This document shows, one piece after another, positions 34,451-42,017 of a stretch of DNA of 64,000 nt. A program made the translations under genes and the position numbers. The notes under the pieces were generated by a model. The model was not told the origin of the DNA and ran no database searches. It was given only the letters and a program-made list of their open reading frames with translations. The stretch is taken from positions 124,001 through 188,000 of the forward strand of contig NZ_JOHR01000001.1 of assembly GCF_000719775.1 (NCBI RefSeq), read 5' to 3'. The DNA is from Streptomyces sp. NRRL F-5135. GTDB taxonomy: Bacteria > Actinomycetota > Actinomycetes > Streptomycetales > Streptomycetaceae. The stretch's first letter is position 1. Each line of letters opens with the position of its first letter.

Positions 34451-36900
34451 CGGCGTCCCGCGACGGTACGGAAGGTGTGCTCACCGCCGGGCAGCAACGT
34501 GCTGCGCAGCGTGACCGCTGCCGCCCGGTGCGCGCGCAGGACGATCCGGCGGGCCGTACCCCCGGACCAGTCGATGTCCAGGGTCGTCCCGCCGCGCGCC
34601 CGCAGCCCCGTCACCCGGCCCTCGGGCCAGGTGGCCGGCAGGGCGGGCAGGACCTCGATCGGGCCGTGGTGGCTCTGGACGAGCATCTCCGCGATGCCCG
34701 CCGTGGCGCCGAAGTTGCCGTCGATCTGGAACGGCGGGTGCGTGTCCCACAGATTGGCCAGGGTGGAGCCCCGCAGCTGCTCGGCGAGCATGGTGTGCGC
34801 GTGGTCGCCGTCCCGCAGCCGCGCCCAGAAATTGATCTTCCATGCCTTGCTCCAGCCGGTCCCGCCGTCACCGCGCGCGGTCAGGGACACCCTGGCCGCC
34901 TCGGCCCAGGGGCCGCCGGCCTCGATCTGGCGGCCGGGGTGGAGTGCGAACAGGTGGGAGACGTGCCGGTGGTCGTCGGTCGGGCTGTCCAGGTCGGCCT
35001 TCCACTCCTGGAGCTGTCCCCAGGAGCCGATCCGCAGTCCGGGGTCGAGCGCCGCGAGTGTCCGCTCCAGACGGTCGCGGAAGGCGACGGTGTCCCCCAG
35101 GGTCCTGGCGGCCTCCAGGGTGTTGGTGAGCAGGTCGTGGATGATCTGCTGGGACATGGCGGCGCCCGCCGTGACGTCGCCGTGCTCCGGTGAGTAGCTG
35201 GGGGTGGCGACGAGCGTTCCGTCGCGCGGGTCCGGACGCAGGGCGTCGAGCCAGAATTCGGCCGCCTCCTTCATCACCGGATAGGCGGTGGAGCGCAGGT
35301 AGCCGAGGGAACCGCCGAAGCGGTAGTGCTCGTAGAGCTGCTGGGTGAGCCAGGCGGCGGCCTCCGGGAACCAGAAGGCGGTCGGGTAGTCGTGCACCCC
35401 GGTGAAACCGTAGGGGTTGGTCTCGTTGTGCACGACCCAGCCCGGCGAGCCGAACAGCGCCCGTGCGCTACGACGGCCGGGGGCGCGCAGGGCGGCGACG
35501 AAACGGTCGTAGGGGACGGTGGTCTCCGCCAGGTTGGTGACCTCGGCCGGCCAGTAGTTCATCTGGAGGTTGATGTTGACGTGGTAGTCCGCGGACCAGG
35601 GCGGGCTGACGCTGTTGTTCCACACGCCCTGGAGGTTCGCGGGCAGGGAGCCGGCGCGCGAGGAGGCGATGAGGAGGTAGCGGCCGTACTGGAAGTACAG
35701 CGCTTCGAGCGCACGGTCGGCGGCGGATCCGGTGCCCGCCCCGGCTCCCGCCCCGGTGCCGGTCCCGGGAGCGGTCCCGGGAGCGGTCCCGGCCTCCGCC
35801 CCGGTGTCGCCGTAGCGCGCCAGGAGTTCGTCGGTGGGCAGTGCGGGCAGGCGGCCCCCGAGGTCGAGCGTGACCCGGCCGAAGAGCGCGCGGTGGTCAC
35901 GGATGTGCTCGGCGCGCAGGTCGTCGTACGGGCGGGCGACGGCGGTGTCCACCGTACGGGTGACCAGCCGGTGGGGGTCGTCGCCCCGGTAGCGCGGAAA
36001 GGTGTCCGCGTAGTCGGTGCCCGCGGCGAGGACGAACCAGGCGCTGTCCGCCCCGGTGACGGTGAGCGTCCCGTCGGCTCCCGCGCTGACCCGGCCGCCG
36101 GCGGCGCGCACCCGTATCCCCGCCTCGAAGCGCAGTCCGTTGTCCCGCAGAGCGCCCCGCACCGTGAGGCGGTCGCCGCGTGCGGCGGCGGTGAAGTCCT
36201 CGCGCGGCGAGGTGTACCGGAGGGTGAAGCCCACCTGTCCCGGCCGGTCGGCCCGGAACCGTCCGACGATCACCCGGGCGGGGAAGGAGGCGAAGAACTC
36301 CCTGGTGTACGTGGTGTCTTGGTGGGTGTACGTGACGGACGCGACGGCGGAGCCGAGGTCGAGCGCACGGCGGTAGGAGGCGTCGGGAACCGTCGGCGCC
36401 CCGGGCACGGCGATCTCCAGCTCACCGAGAACCTGATGGGCGCCGTAGCCGCGCTTGGCCTGGCCCAGCCGGGCGGCTGCCTCTTCCGGAGAGATACGGC
36501 CCGCCGCGTCGAGGCGTTCCCGGACGGCGTCGAGCGCGCCGGGGCGGGGCTCGGTCCAGTCGCCGTGGTCATAGCCGTCGGCCGCCCCCGGACCACCGGT
36601 CCACAGGGTCTTCTCCGTGACGACGAGCCGCTCGTCCCGCAGCGTGCCGAGGACGCTCGCGCCGAGCGCGCCGTTGCCGACGGGCAGCGACTCGCGCTCC
36701 CAGTCGGAGGCGGGCGCGCGGTACCAGAGCATGGGTCCGGGCGTCGGCTCAAGCGGCAACTCGAGCGAGGACTCGCGCACTGATTCATCGGATGGGTCGT
36801 CGGCTACGGCCGGGGACGGCACCGGCACGCCACCGACCAGGGCACCGGCTGCCCCGAGAGCAGAAGCGATGGTGGTTCTGCGGCGGATCCCAGAGGTCAT
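34429..36900 (-). CDS. GH95 alpha-L-fucosidase
   Basis: This encodes 823 residues. A short Arg-rich signal (1-33, IRRRTTIASALGAAGALVGG) resembles a twin-arginine leader. The N-terminal beta domain opens MLWYRAPASDWERESLPVGNGALG. The (alpha/alpha)6 catalytic domain contains HVNINLQMNYWPAE, WGQLQEWKADLDSP and FQIDGNFGATAGIAEMLVQS, which hold the Asn pair, acid Glu and Asp known from AfcA. It is predicted to remove alpha-1,2-fucose from glycans outside the cell. A Gly/Thr/Ala low-complexity insert sits at about 375-395. The promoter appears leaderless with 11 bp direct repeats upstream. Confidence 0.9.
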   Translation of the reverse strand: MTSGIRRRTTIASALGAAGALVGGVPVPSPAVADDPSDESVRESSLELPLEPTPGPMLWYRAPASDWERESLPVGNGALGASVLGTLRDERLVVTEKTLWTGGPGAADGYDHGDWTEPRPGALDAVRERLDAAGRISPEEAAARLGQAKRGYGAHQVLGELEIAVPGAPTVPDASYRRALDLGSAVASVTYTHQDTTYTREFFASFPARVIVGRFRADRPGQVGFTLRYTSPREDFTAAARGDRLTVRGALRDNGLRFEAGIRVRAAGGRVSAGADGTLTVTGADSAWFVLAAGTDYADTFPRYRGDDPHRLVTRTVDTAVARPYDDLRAEHIRDHRALFGRVTLDLGGRLPALPTDELLARYGDTGAEAGTAPGTAPGTGTGAGAGAGTGSAADRALEALYFQYGRYLLIASSRAGSLPANLQGVWNNSVSPPWSADYHVNINLQMNYWPAEVTNLAETTVPYDRFVAALRAPGRRSARALFGSPGWVVHNETNPYGFTGVHDYPTAFWFPEAAAWLTQQLYEHYRFGGSLGYLRSTAYPVMKEAAEFWLDALRPDPRDGTLVATPSYSPEHGDVTAGAAMSQQIIHDLLTNTLEAARTLGDTVAFRDRLERTLAALDPGLRIGSWGQLQEWKADLDSPTDDHRHVSHLFALHPGRQIEAGGPWAEAARVSLTARGDGGTGWSKAWKINFWARLRDGDHAHTMLAEQLRGSTLANLWDTHPPFQIDGNFGATAGIAEMLVQSHHGPIEVLPALPATWPEGRVTGLRARGGTTLDIDWSGGTARRIVLRAHRAAAVTLRSTLLPGGEHTFRTVAGRRYVFTGD

Positions 36901-36908
36901 GACCAGTC

Positions 36909-36938
36909 ACGGTAAAAGTCGGATGACTGAATCGGCAA
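36909..36938 (-). promoter_or_regulatory. Candidate promoter of the GH95 gene (near-leaderless)
   Basis: On the minus strand TTGCCG (36938-36933), 18 bp spacer, TACCGT (36914-36909). The predicted start site falls within a few bases of ATG 36900. Confidence 0.4.
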
Positions 36939-36957
36939 GAGACATGCATGAGACATG
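36939..36957. repeat. GAGACATG direct repeat, 11 bp period
   Basis: GAGACATG occurs at 36939-36946 and 36950-36957, immediately upstream of the GH95 -35 box. It is an operator candidate, and the same GACATG spacing recurs upstream of the PI-PLC gene. Confidence 0.5.
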
Positions 36958-36960
36958 ACA

Positions 36961-36995
36961 GATCCGCCCCCGCGGCAGCGGTGCGGAGGCGGATC
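36961..36995 (-). terminator. Hairpin downstream of the gene at 37030
   Basis: GATCCGCC (36961-36968) pairs perfectly with GGCGGATC (36988-36995), 19-base loop, 34 bases after the stop of the minus-strand gene at 37030. Confidence 0.45.
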
Positions 36996-37029
36996 GGTGG
37001 AGGGCGGGCCGGGAAGCCGCGCCGGAGCC

Positions 37030-37530
37030 TCAGCCCTGCTGGAACAGTTCCGCCGGGAGTGGCTTCAGCAGGGCGTAGAGATCGTCGGTGATCGGCCGGT
37101 CCCAGCTGGCGATCGTGACGAGCACATGGTCACTGCGGTCGAACTGCACGCAGGAGATGCGGCTTTCGGAGAGCTTGACGCGGCGCACGATCAGCAGGTT
37201 GTCCCCCTGCATGACGGGGATGTCCTCGGTGTCCACCACCTCGACGGGCTCGTCGTTCTCCAGCGCCAGCAGCAGCTGGGCGACCTCGAACGGGACCTGT
37301 CCGTCCGCCGGCTCGCGGGCCGGGGAGCCCTCGGGCAGGTTGCCGATGATCATCGCGGGGCCGCGCCCGCCGAAGAGGTCGTAGCGGAGGAAGACGCCCT
37401 GGCAGCTGCCGTCGGGGGCGGGCAGCAGACCGGCACCCAGGTTTCCGGGCCAGTCCCCCGGGTCCATGGCCAGGACGTCGAAGTCCGGACCCGCGGGTGT
37501 GGCGGCGCTGCGGCGGCGGAGGAAGGACAT
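37030..37530 (-). CDS. Conserved hypothetical protein
   Basis: This encodes 166 residues, soluble and acidic. It starts MSFLRRRSAATPAGPDFDVL and has a mixed alpha/beta look: NLGAGLLPAPDG, GQVPFEVAQLLLALENDEPVEVVD, and a C-terminal ITDDLYALLKPLPAELFQQG. I do not recognise a named domain, although similar Streptomyces proteins exist from memory. The ATG at 37530 is chosen as the first reasonable start; the ribosome site is weak (GGTGAG). It lies 135 bp upstream of nothing obvious on the same strand except the CGNR gene, which it follows. Confidence 0.65.
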   Translation of the reverse strand: MSFLRRRSAATPAGPDFDVLAMDPGDWPGNLGAGLLPAPDGSCQGVFLRYDLFGGRGPAMIIGNLPEGSPAREPADGQVPFEVAQLLLALENDEPVEVVDTEDIPVMQGDNLLIVRRVKLSESRISCVQFDRSDHVLVTIASWDRPITDDLYALLKPLPAELFQQG

Positions 37531-37664
37531 CTCACCATGGTACGGGTTCTCGCCACCTGTCCGGAGCCGGGTGAAGGCCGGTGCTGCGTCAGCCGGGGTT
37601 CGCCCCGCTCGCCGCCCGCGCCCGGTCGGCCGCACCCGGTCCGGAACGCCCGCCCCGGCCCGGG

Positions 37665-38279
37665 TCACGCCTGCGCCCGGTCCGGCACGCGGTGGCGCTC
37701 ATGGTGGCGGGCGACGCGGGCACGGTTGCCGCAGGCAGGACGGCACCACTCCTGCCGCGGGTGTTCCTTGAGGAAGTACCGCACGCAGCGCGGCGCGTGG
37801 CAGGCGCGCAGCCTGTCCCGGTCGGGCCCGGCGAGGAAGGCGATGGCGGCACGGGCCAGCGCGGCGGACAGGGCCGCGCGCTCCCCGACGGACCGGGCCG
37901 GGCCGCTGTCCGCGGCGGGGACGGCCCCCTCCGGCCAGTCGAGCCGCGGCACGGTGGGCACGGCGGCGGCCGCCGCGTTGACCCGGCGCAGCGCCTCGAC
38001 GGACGGCATCAGCCGCCGGGCGTCGGCGGAGCTCGGCGGCTCGGGCCGTACGGCTCGGGCGAACAGCGCCCGGATCGCGGCGCGCAACTCCCGCACGTCC
38101 GCGAGTTCGGCATCGCCCGCGGCGAACACCGCGGCGTCGAGATCCGGGGCGAGCTGGTCGGCGTGGGCCAGGACCCACCGGGCGAGCTCCCCCGGCGTGG
38201 TGAGATCGTCGGTCACTCCGCCCCGTCCGTCGTGACGGATGGTGAGGGCGAGGTCGAGGACGAGATCACGGGCAGCCAT
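37665..38279 (-). CDS. CGNR zinc-finger (ABATE domain) regulator
   Basis: This encodes 204 residues. An N-terminal ABATE-type helical domain (about 1-150: LVLDLALTIRHDGR, LARWVLAHADQL) precedes a C-terminal CGNR zinc finger. The finger reads CHAPRCVRYFLKEHPRQEWC and PACGNRARVARHHERHR, with four Cys for zinc. The family is taken to be DNA-binding stress regulators. The ATG at 38279 lies 6 bases after TAGCAT, so the mRNA may be leaderless. A palindrome overlaps this promoter and suggests autoregulation. Confidence 0.88.
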   Translation of the reverse strand: MAARDLVLDLALTIRHDGRGGVTDDLTTPGELARWVLAHADQLAPDLDAAVFAAGDAELADVRELRAAIRALFARAVRPEPPSSADARRLMPSVEALRRVNAAAAAVPTVPRLDWPEGAVPAADSGPARSVGERAALSAALARAAIAFLAGPDRDRLRACHAPRCVRYFLKEHPRQEWCRPACGNRARVARHHERHRVPDRAQA

Positions 38280-38285
38280 GAGCTA

Positions 38286-38311
38286 ATGCTAACGTCACGA
38301 TCAAACGTTAG
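38286..38311. promoter_or_regulatory. CGNR gene -10 box and overlapping palindrome
   Basis: The minus-strand -10 TAGCAT (38291-38286) adjoins the perfect inverted repeat CTAACGT (38289-38295)/ACGTTAG (38305-38311), 9 bp apart, in a locally AT-rich stretch. It is a likely repressor site. Confidence 0.5.
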
Positions 38312-38509
38312 ATCCAGTGGCTGTAGCCCGGTTCCGGAACGGCCCGGCGAGCGGCTTCGGAAGCGGCCCGGCGCACGAGGCGGCACGCCGGGGCCGGTCG
38401 GCCGAGGCCGTCGGGACCGGCCGGAGCCCCGCGCCCACCCCCCGACCGGGCACGCACCGCACCGCACCGGCATCCCGTACGCTCCGACTGGCTACGCTGG
38501 CGCGCCCTG

Positions 38510-38752
38510 TCAGGTGAGGTCGAACTCCCCGTCGCGTGCGTTGATCACGAAGGCCCGCCACTCCGCCGGGGTGAAGATCAGTGAGGGGCTCTCCGGCCGG
38601 CCGCTGTTGCGCATCGCGATGAAGCCCTCGACAAAGGCGATCTGGACGTCCCCCCTGCCACGGCTGCCCGACCGCCAGTCGGCGTTGCTCAGATCGAGTT
38701 CGGGCTTGTCCCACCCCGAAAGCGGCTTGTGCGTGGTGGTGCGCTCTGCCAC
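38510..38752 (-). CDS. DUF397 domain protein
   Basis: This encodes 80 residues. The DUF397 fold is recognised from ADWRSGSRGRGDVQIAFVEG, then AMRNSGRPESPSLIFTPAEW and AFVINARDGEFDL. In Streptomyces DUF397 proteins usually lie next to an XRE regulator and often an anti-sigma-like kinase gene; none is adjacent here. The GTG at 38752 is chosen because GGAGG lies 8 bases upstream. Related proteins (for example BldB-like and WhiJ-associated ones) influence development, but this one cannot be placed. Confidence 0.88.
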   Translation of the reverse strand: MAERTTTHKPLSGWDKPELDLSNADWRSGSRGRGDVQIAFVEGFIAMRNSGRPESPSLIFTPAEWRAFVINARDGEFDLT

Positions 38753-39069
38753 GTCCTGCTCCTCCCGCTGCGTCGTCCCGGGCCACCCTATCGATCGTGC
38801 CCGGTCCGTAACAGGCTGCGGTGATCGCCACCGCGAACCCCGGCGCCCGGCGCCCCTCCCCCGCACCGGCGAGGATTGTCGGCGCGTCAGCCACGCGCTA
38901 GCGTGCGGCAGCGCAGGTGAACCTCCCCCGGCACGGGCGCCTCATGCCGTGCGTGTCCTCGCGACGGAACCCCGGCACGGGTACGGCGTCACGGGCCTCG
39001 TCGATGCCCCGGCCCCCGCCCCGCGGCCGCCGGTCCCGCCGCACCCATCCCCCAGGAGTGCCTCCCACC
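38753..39069. other. 317 bp divergent spacer
   Basis: It contains the DUF397 ribosome site and the promoter for the next plus-strand gene (38876-38904). The rest is GC-rich, with no further structure that I can support. Confidence 0.45.
38876..38904 (+). promoter_or_regulatory. Promoter of the sphingomyelinase-like gene
   Basis: TTGTCG (38876-38881), 17 bp, TAGCGT (38899-38904), matching the Streptomyces vegetative pattern. A small CACGC/GCGTG inverted repeat covers the -10. The predicted leader is about 160 bases. Confidence 0.5.
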
Positions 39070-40443
39070 ATGCGCAGCCCGACACACCCGCCGACCCGCG
39101 TCCCGTTCCGCGGAGTCCTCGCCGCCGTGACGGCCGGCGTGCTCGCGCTCACCGGTCTCGCCACCGTCGGCACGGGACCGGCCACCGCGTCCGCCGCCGC
39201 GCCGCCCTCCGCGCGGTCCGGCTCGTTCTCCGTCCTCACCTACAACGTCGCCGGGCTCCCACTGGGCCTCGGCGACGGCAACCCCGAGGTCAACACCCCT
39301 TTGACAGGTCAGCGGTTGGGCCCGTACGACATCGTGAACGTCCAGGAGGACTTCAACTACCACGCGGCGCTGTACGCCAACGACGCTCACCCCTACCGCA
39401 CCGCCACCAGCGGCGGCGCCGGATTCGGGGACGGCCTGAACACCCTGTCGAACCACTCGTTCGACGACTTCGAACGCGTCCGCTGGAAGAACTGCACCAA
39501 CGCCGACTGCCTCACGCCGAAGGGCTTCTCCCTGGCCCGGGTCCGCCTCGCCGAGGGTGTCTTCGTGGACCTGTACAACGTCCACACCAACGCCGACACC
39601 ACGGACGCCGCGCTCGCCGCCCGCCGCGCCAACATCGAACAGCTCTCCGACTTCATCCAGGTGTACAGCGCCGGCAACGCGGTCGTCGTCATGGGCGACA
39701 CGAACACCCGCTACACCCGCACCGGCGACAACATCCGCACGCTTCTGACCGAGAACGGTCTGACCGACGCGTGGGTGCGGCTGGTACGGGGCGGTTCGGC
39801 CCCGGCCTCCGGGAGTGACGCGCTGGTCTGCGACGCGGCGGCGCCGACCGACACCTGCGAGGTCGTCGACAAGGTCCTCTACCGCGGCGGCCCGCTGGTG
39901 AACCTCGTGGCCACCCGCTACGCCAACGAGTGGCGAGGCTTCCTGGACACCGGCGGGAAGCACCTGTCCGACCACTACCCGCACACCGTCGGGTTCTCCT
40001 GGTCGCTGCCGGAGAACCGGCGGGCCTCCGACACCTTCGGCGGTCCGCACGGCACCGCGTTCAACGACGGTGACGACCTGCCCTCGGCGCCGGCACCCCG
40101 GACCCTCACGCTGCGCGGCGGATCCCGGCTCGACGCCGTCCGGCTCACGCTCGACGGAGGCACGGTCCTCGGGCACGGCGGTACGGGAGGCACGGCCACA
40201 TCGCTCACCCTGGCCGCGGACGAGCATCTGACATCCGTCCGGCTGACCCGCGGCCAGAAGGACGGCCGGACGCGGATCTTCTCCGCCGCGTTCACCACCG
40301 ACGCGGGCCGCGCCCTGTCGTCCGGCACGCCCACCTCGGACGCGGTCACCTACACGGCCCCGGCGGGGTGGCGGATCGTGGGCTTCACCGGCCGCGCGAC
40401 CGACGAGATCGACAAGCTCGGCGTCGTCTACGCACCGCGCTGA
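39070..40443 (+). CDS. Secreted sphingomyelinase-like phosphodiesterase with jacalin-like tail
   Basis: This encodes 457 residues. A signal peptide (about 1-43, hydrophobic VLAAVTAGVLALTGLATVG) precedes an endonuclease/exonuclease/phosphatase domain (50-310). That domain has SVLTYNVAGLPLGLGD, IVNVQEDFNYH, VDLYNVHTNAD, VVMGDTNTRY and LSDHYPHTVGFSW, covering the metal and catalytic His/Asp positions. The last 130 residues look like a jacalin lectin fold (FGGPHGTAFNDGDDL, LTLRGGSRLDAVRLTLDGG). It probably hydrolyses a phosphodiester such as sphingomyelin at glycan-bearing surfaces. The ATG at 39070 has AGGAG at about 12 bases. Confidence 0.85.
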   Translation: MRSPTHPPTRVPFRGVLAAVTAGVLALTGLATVGTGPATASAAAPPSARSGSFSVLTYNVAGLPLGLGDGNPEVNTPLTGQRLGPYDIVNVQEDFNYHAALYANDAHPYRTATSGGAGFGDGLNTLSNHSFDDFERVRWKNCTNADCLTPKGFSLARVRLAEGVFVDLYNVHTNADTTDAALAARRANIEQLSDFIQVYSAGNAVVVMGDTNTRYTRTGDNIRTLLTENGLTDAWVRLVRGGSAPASGSDALVCDAAAPTDTCEVVDKVLYRGGPLVNLVATRYANEWRGFLDTGGKHLSDHYPHTVGFSWSLPENRRASDTFGGPHGTAFNDGDDLPSAPAPRTLTLRGGSRLDAVRLTLDGGTVLGHGGTGGTATSLTLAADEHLTSVRLTRGQKDGRTRIFSAAFTTDAGRALSSGTPTSDAVTYTAPAGWRIVGFTGRATDEIDKLGVVYAPR

Positions 40444-40486
40444 GCGCTCCGTACGGCAACGGGCCGGGAGCGGAGCGCCCGTGCGG

Positions 40487-40528
40487 CGCCGGGCCGGACC
40501 GAGGGCGGGACGTCGGTCCGGCCCGGCG
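40487..40528. terminator. Perfect 16 bp bidirectional hairpin terminator
   Basis: The 16 bases at 40487-40502 pair fully with 40513-40528 around a 10-base loop. It sits between converging genes and is the strongest simple hairpin seen in the window. Confidence 0.75.
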
Positions 40529-40622
40529 GCACGCCCCGCCCCCGGCACCGTGCGGTCCGCCTCCCGCGGCCCCGTCCGGAGGCCGGCCCCGTTCAACGGC
40601 CCCCTTCAGAGACCGGGCCCGT

Positions 40623-41729
40623 TCACGGGCTGATCGCCAGGAACACGAACGCCGTGAAGATTCCCAGGTGGACGCCGCCCTGGAGCAGCGTGGCCCGGCC
40701 CGGGGCGACCGTCAGCGCGCCCACCACGACCGTCAGGGCGAGCAGCACCATGTGCGTGGCGTCCAGGCCGAGCACCAGCGGTCCCGTCAGCCAGACCTTG
40801 GCGAGCGCGATCGCGGGGATGGTGAGCCCGATGCTCGCCATGGCCGAGCCGAGCGCCAGGTTGAGGCTGATCTGGACCCGTTCGCGGCGGGCCGCGCGCA
40901 CGGCGGCCAGCGTCTCCGGCAGCAGCACCAGCAGGGCGATGACGACCCCGACGAAGGCCTGCGGCAGCCCGGCGGACGCCACGCCCGATTCGATGGCGGG
41001 GGACACCGTCTTGGCGTCCCCGACGACGGCGACCAGCGCCACCAGGAGCATCACCAGGCTCAGAACGGTGGCGCGTCGGCCGGGCAGCGGGGCGTGCGAC
41101 TCCTCCTCGCGCACCGCGCCGCGCTGGGTGACGGGCAGGAAGTAGTCGCGGTGCCGTACGGTCTGGACCGCGACGAAGAGCCCGTACAGCACGAGCGAGG
41201 CGACCGCGGCGAAGCCCAGTTGCGCCGCGGAGAAGCGGGGGCCGGGCTCGCTGGTGGTGAACGTCGGCAGCACCAGCGTGAGGGTGGCCAGCGTCGCCAC
41301 CGTGGCGAGCGCGGCTCCCGATCCCTCGGCGTTGAACACGGCGACCCTGCTGCGGACCGCTCCCACCAGCAGGCACAGTCCGACGATGCCGTTGCAGGTG
41401 ATCATGACCGCGGCGAAGACGGTGTCCCGGGCGAGCGTGGCCGTCTTGCCGCCGCCGTCCACCATCAGGGTGACGATCAGCGCGACCTCGATGACGGTGA
41501 CCGCGACCGCCAGCACCAGCGATCCGAACGGCTCCCCGACCCGGTGCGCGACGACCTCGGCGTGGTGCACGGCGGCGAGCACCGCCCCCGCGAGACAGAG
41601 CACGACCAGACCGACCGCCCAGCCGGGCAGGCTCCGTCCCCAGCCGAGGACGAGCGCGACCACCGCCAGCAGTGGTACGAGCACGGTCCACCGGGACGTC
41701 AGGGACCTGATGGCGCCACTGGTCGTCAT
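40623..41729 (-). CDS. chaA: Calcium/proton antiporter, ChaA-like
   Basis: This encodes 368 residues with about eleven predicted helices in two alpha-repeat halves. The signature acidic motifs are GEPFGSLVLAVAVTVIEVAL in repeat one and LVLLPETLAAVRAARRERVQ leading to LNLALGSAMASIGLTIP in repeat two, as in the CaCA family. It exchanges cytosolic Ca2+ (or Na+/K+) for protons at the membrane. The ATG at 41729 (MTTSGAIRS) is chosen; the frame is open to 41792 but reads basic leader. A 12 bp tandem repeat lies 90 bp upstream. Confidence 0.9.
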   Translation of the reverse strand: MTTSGAIRSLTSRWTVLVPLLAVVALVLGWGRSLPGWAVGLVVLCLAGAVLAAVHHAEVVAHRVGEPFGSLVLAVAVTVIEVALIVTLMVDGGGKTATLARDTVFAAVMITCNGIVGLCLLVGAVRSRVAVFNAEGSGAALATVATLATLTLVLPTFTTSEPGPRFSAAQLGFAAVASLVLYGLFVAVQTVRHRDYFLPVTQRGAVREEESHAPLPGRRATVLSLVMLLVALVAVVGDAKTVSPAIESGVASAGLPQAFVGVVIALLVLLPETLAAVRAARRERVQISLNLALGSAMASIGLTIPAIALAKVWLTGPLVLGLDATHMVLLALTVVVGALTVAPGRATLLQGGVHLGIFTAFVFLAISP

Positions 41730-41816
41730 ACGCCCACGCTGCCAGAGGTGGCCCGGGCGCGCGCGCAGGGCTGCGCGGGAGGAGGACGCCACGAGGGGCG
41801 CCGCGACGGGTGCCCG

Positions 41817-41876
41817 GCGCGCGGCACTGCGCGCGGCACCGCGCGCGGCACTGCGCGCGGCACTGCGCGCGGCACC
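41817..41876. repeat. 12 bp tandem repeat, five copies
   Basis: GCGCGCGGCACT/C repeats five times without length variation between 41817 and 41876, differing only in the final base. It lies in the divergent spacer between chaA and the serine hydrolase gene. Confidence 0.92.
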
Positions 41877-41932
41877 GCGCGGGACGAGGGCTCAGCGGCC
41901 GAGCGACACCGGAATGTACGGCACCGCGACGG

Positions 41933-41961
41933 TTGACAGCGCTTCCGTACGGCAAGAGAGT
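41933..41961 (+). promoter_or_regulatory. Candidate promoter of the serine hydrolase gene
   Basis: Perfect TTGACA (41933-41938), 17 bp, GAGAGT (41956-41961). The -10 is weak. Confidence 0.4.
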
Positions 41962-42017
41962 TCCCTGTGTCGCTCGGATATCGGAAGACGCTTTCATCAT
42001 TCAGGGGAGGTCTGCTG

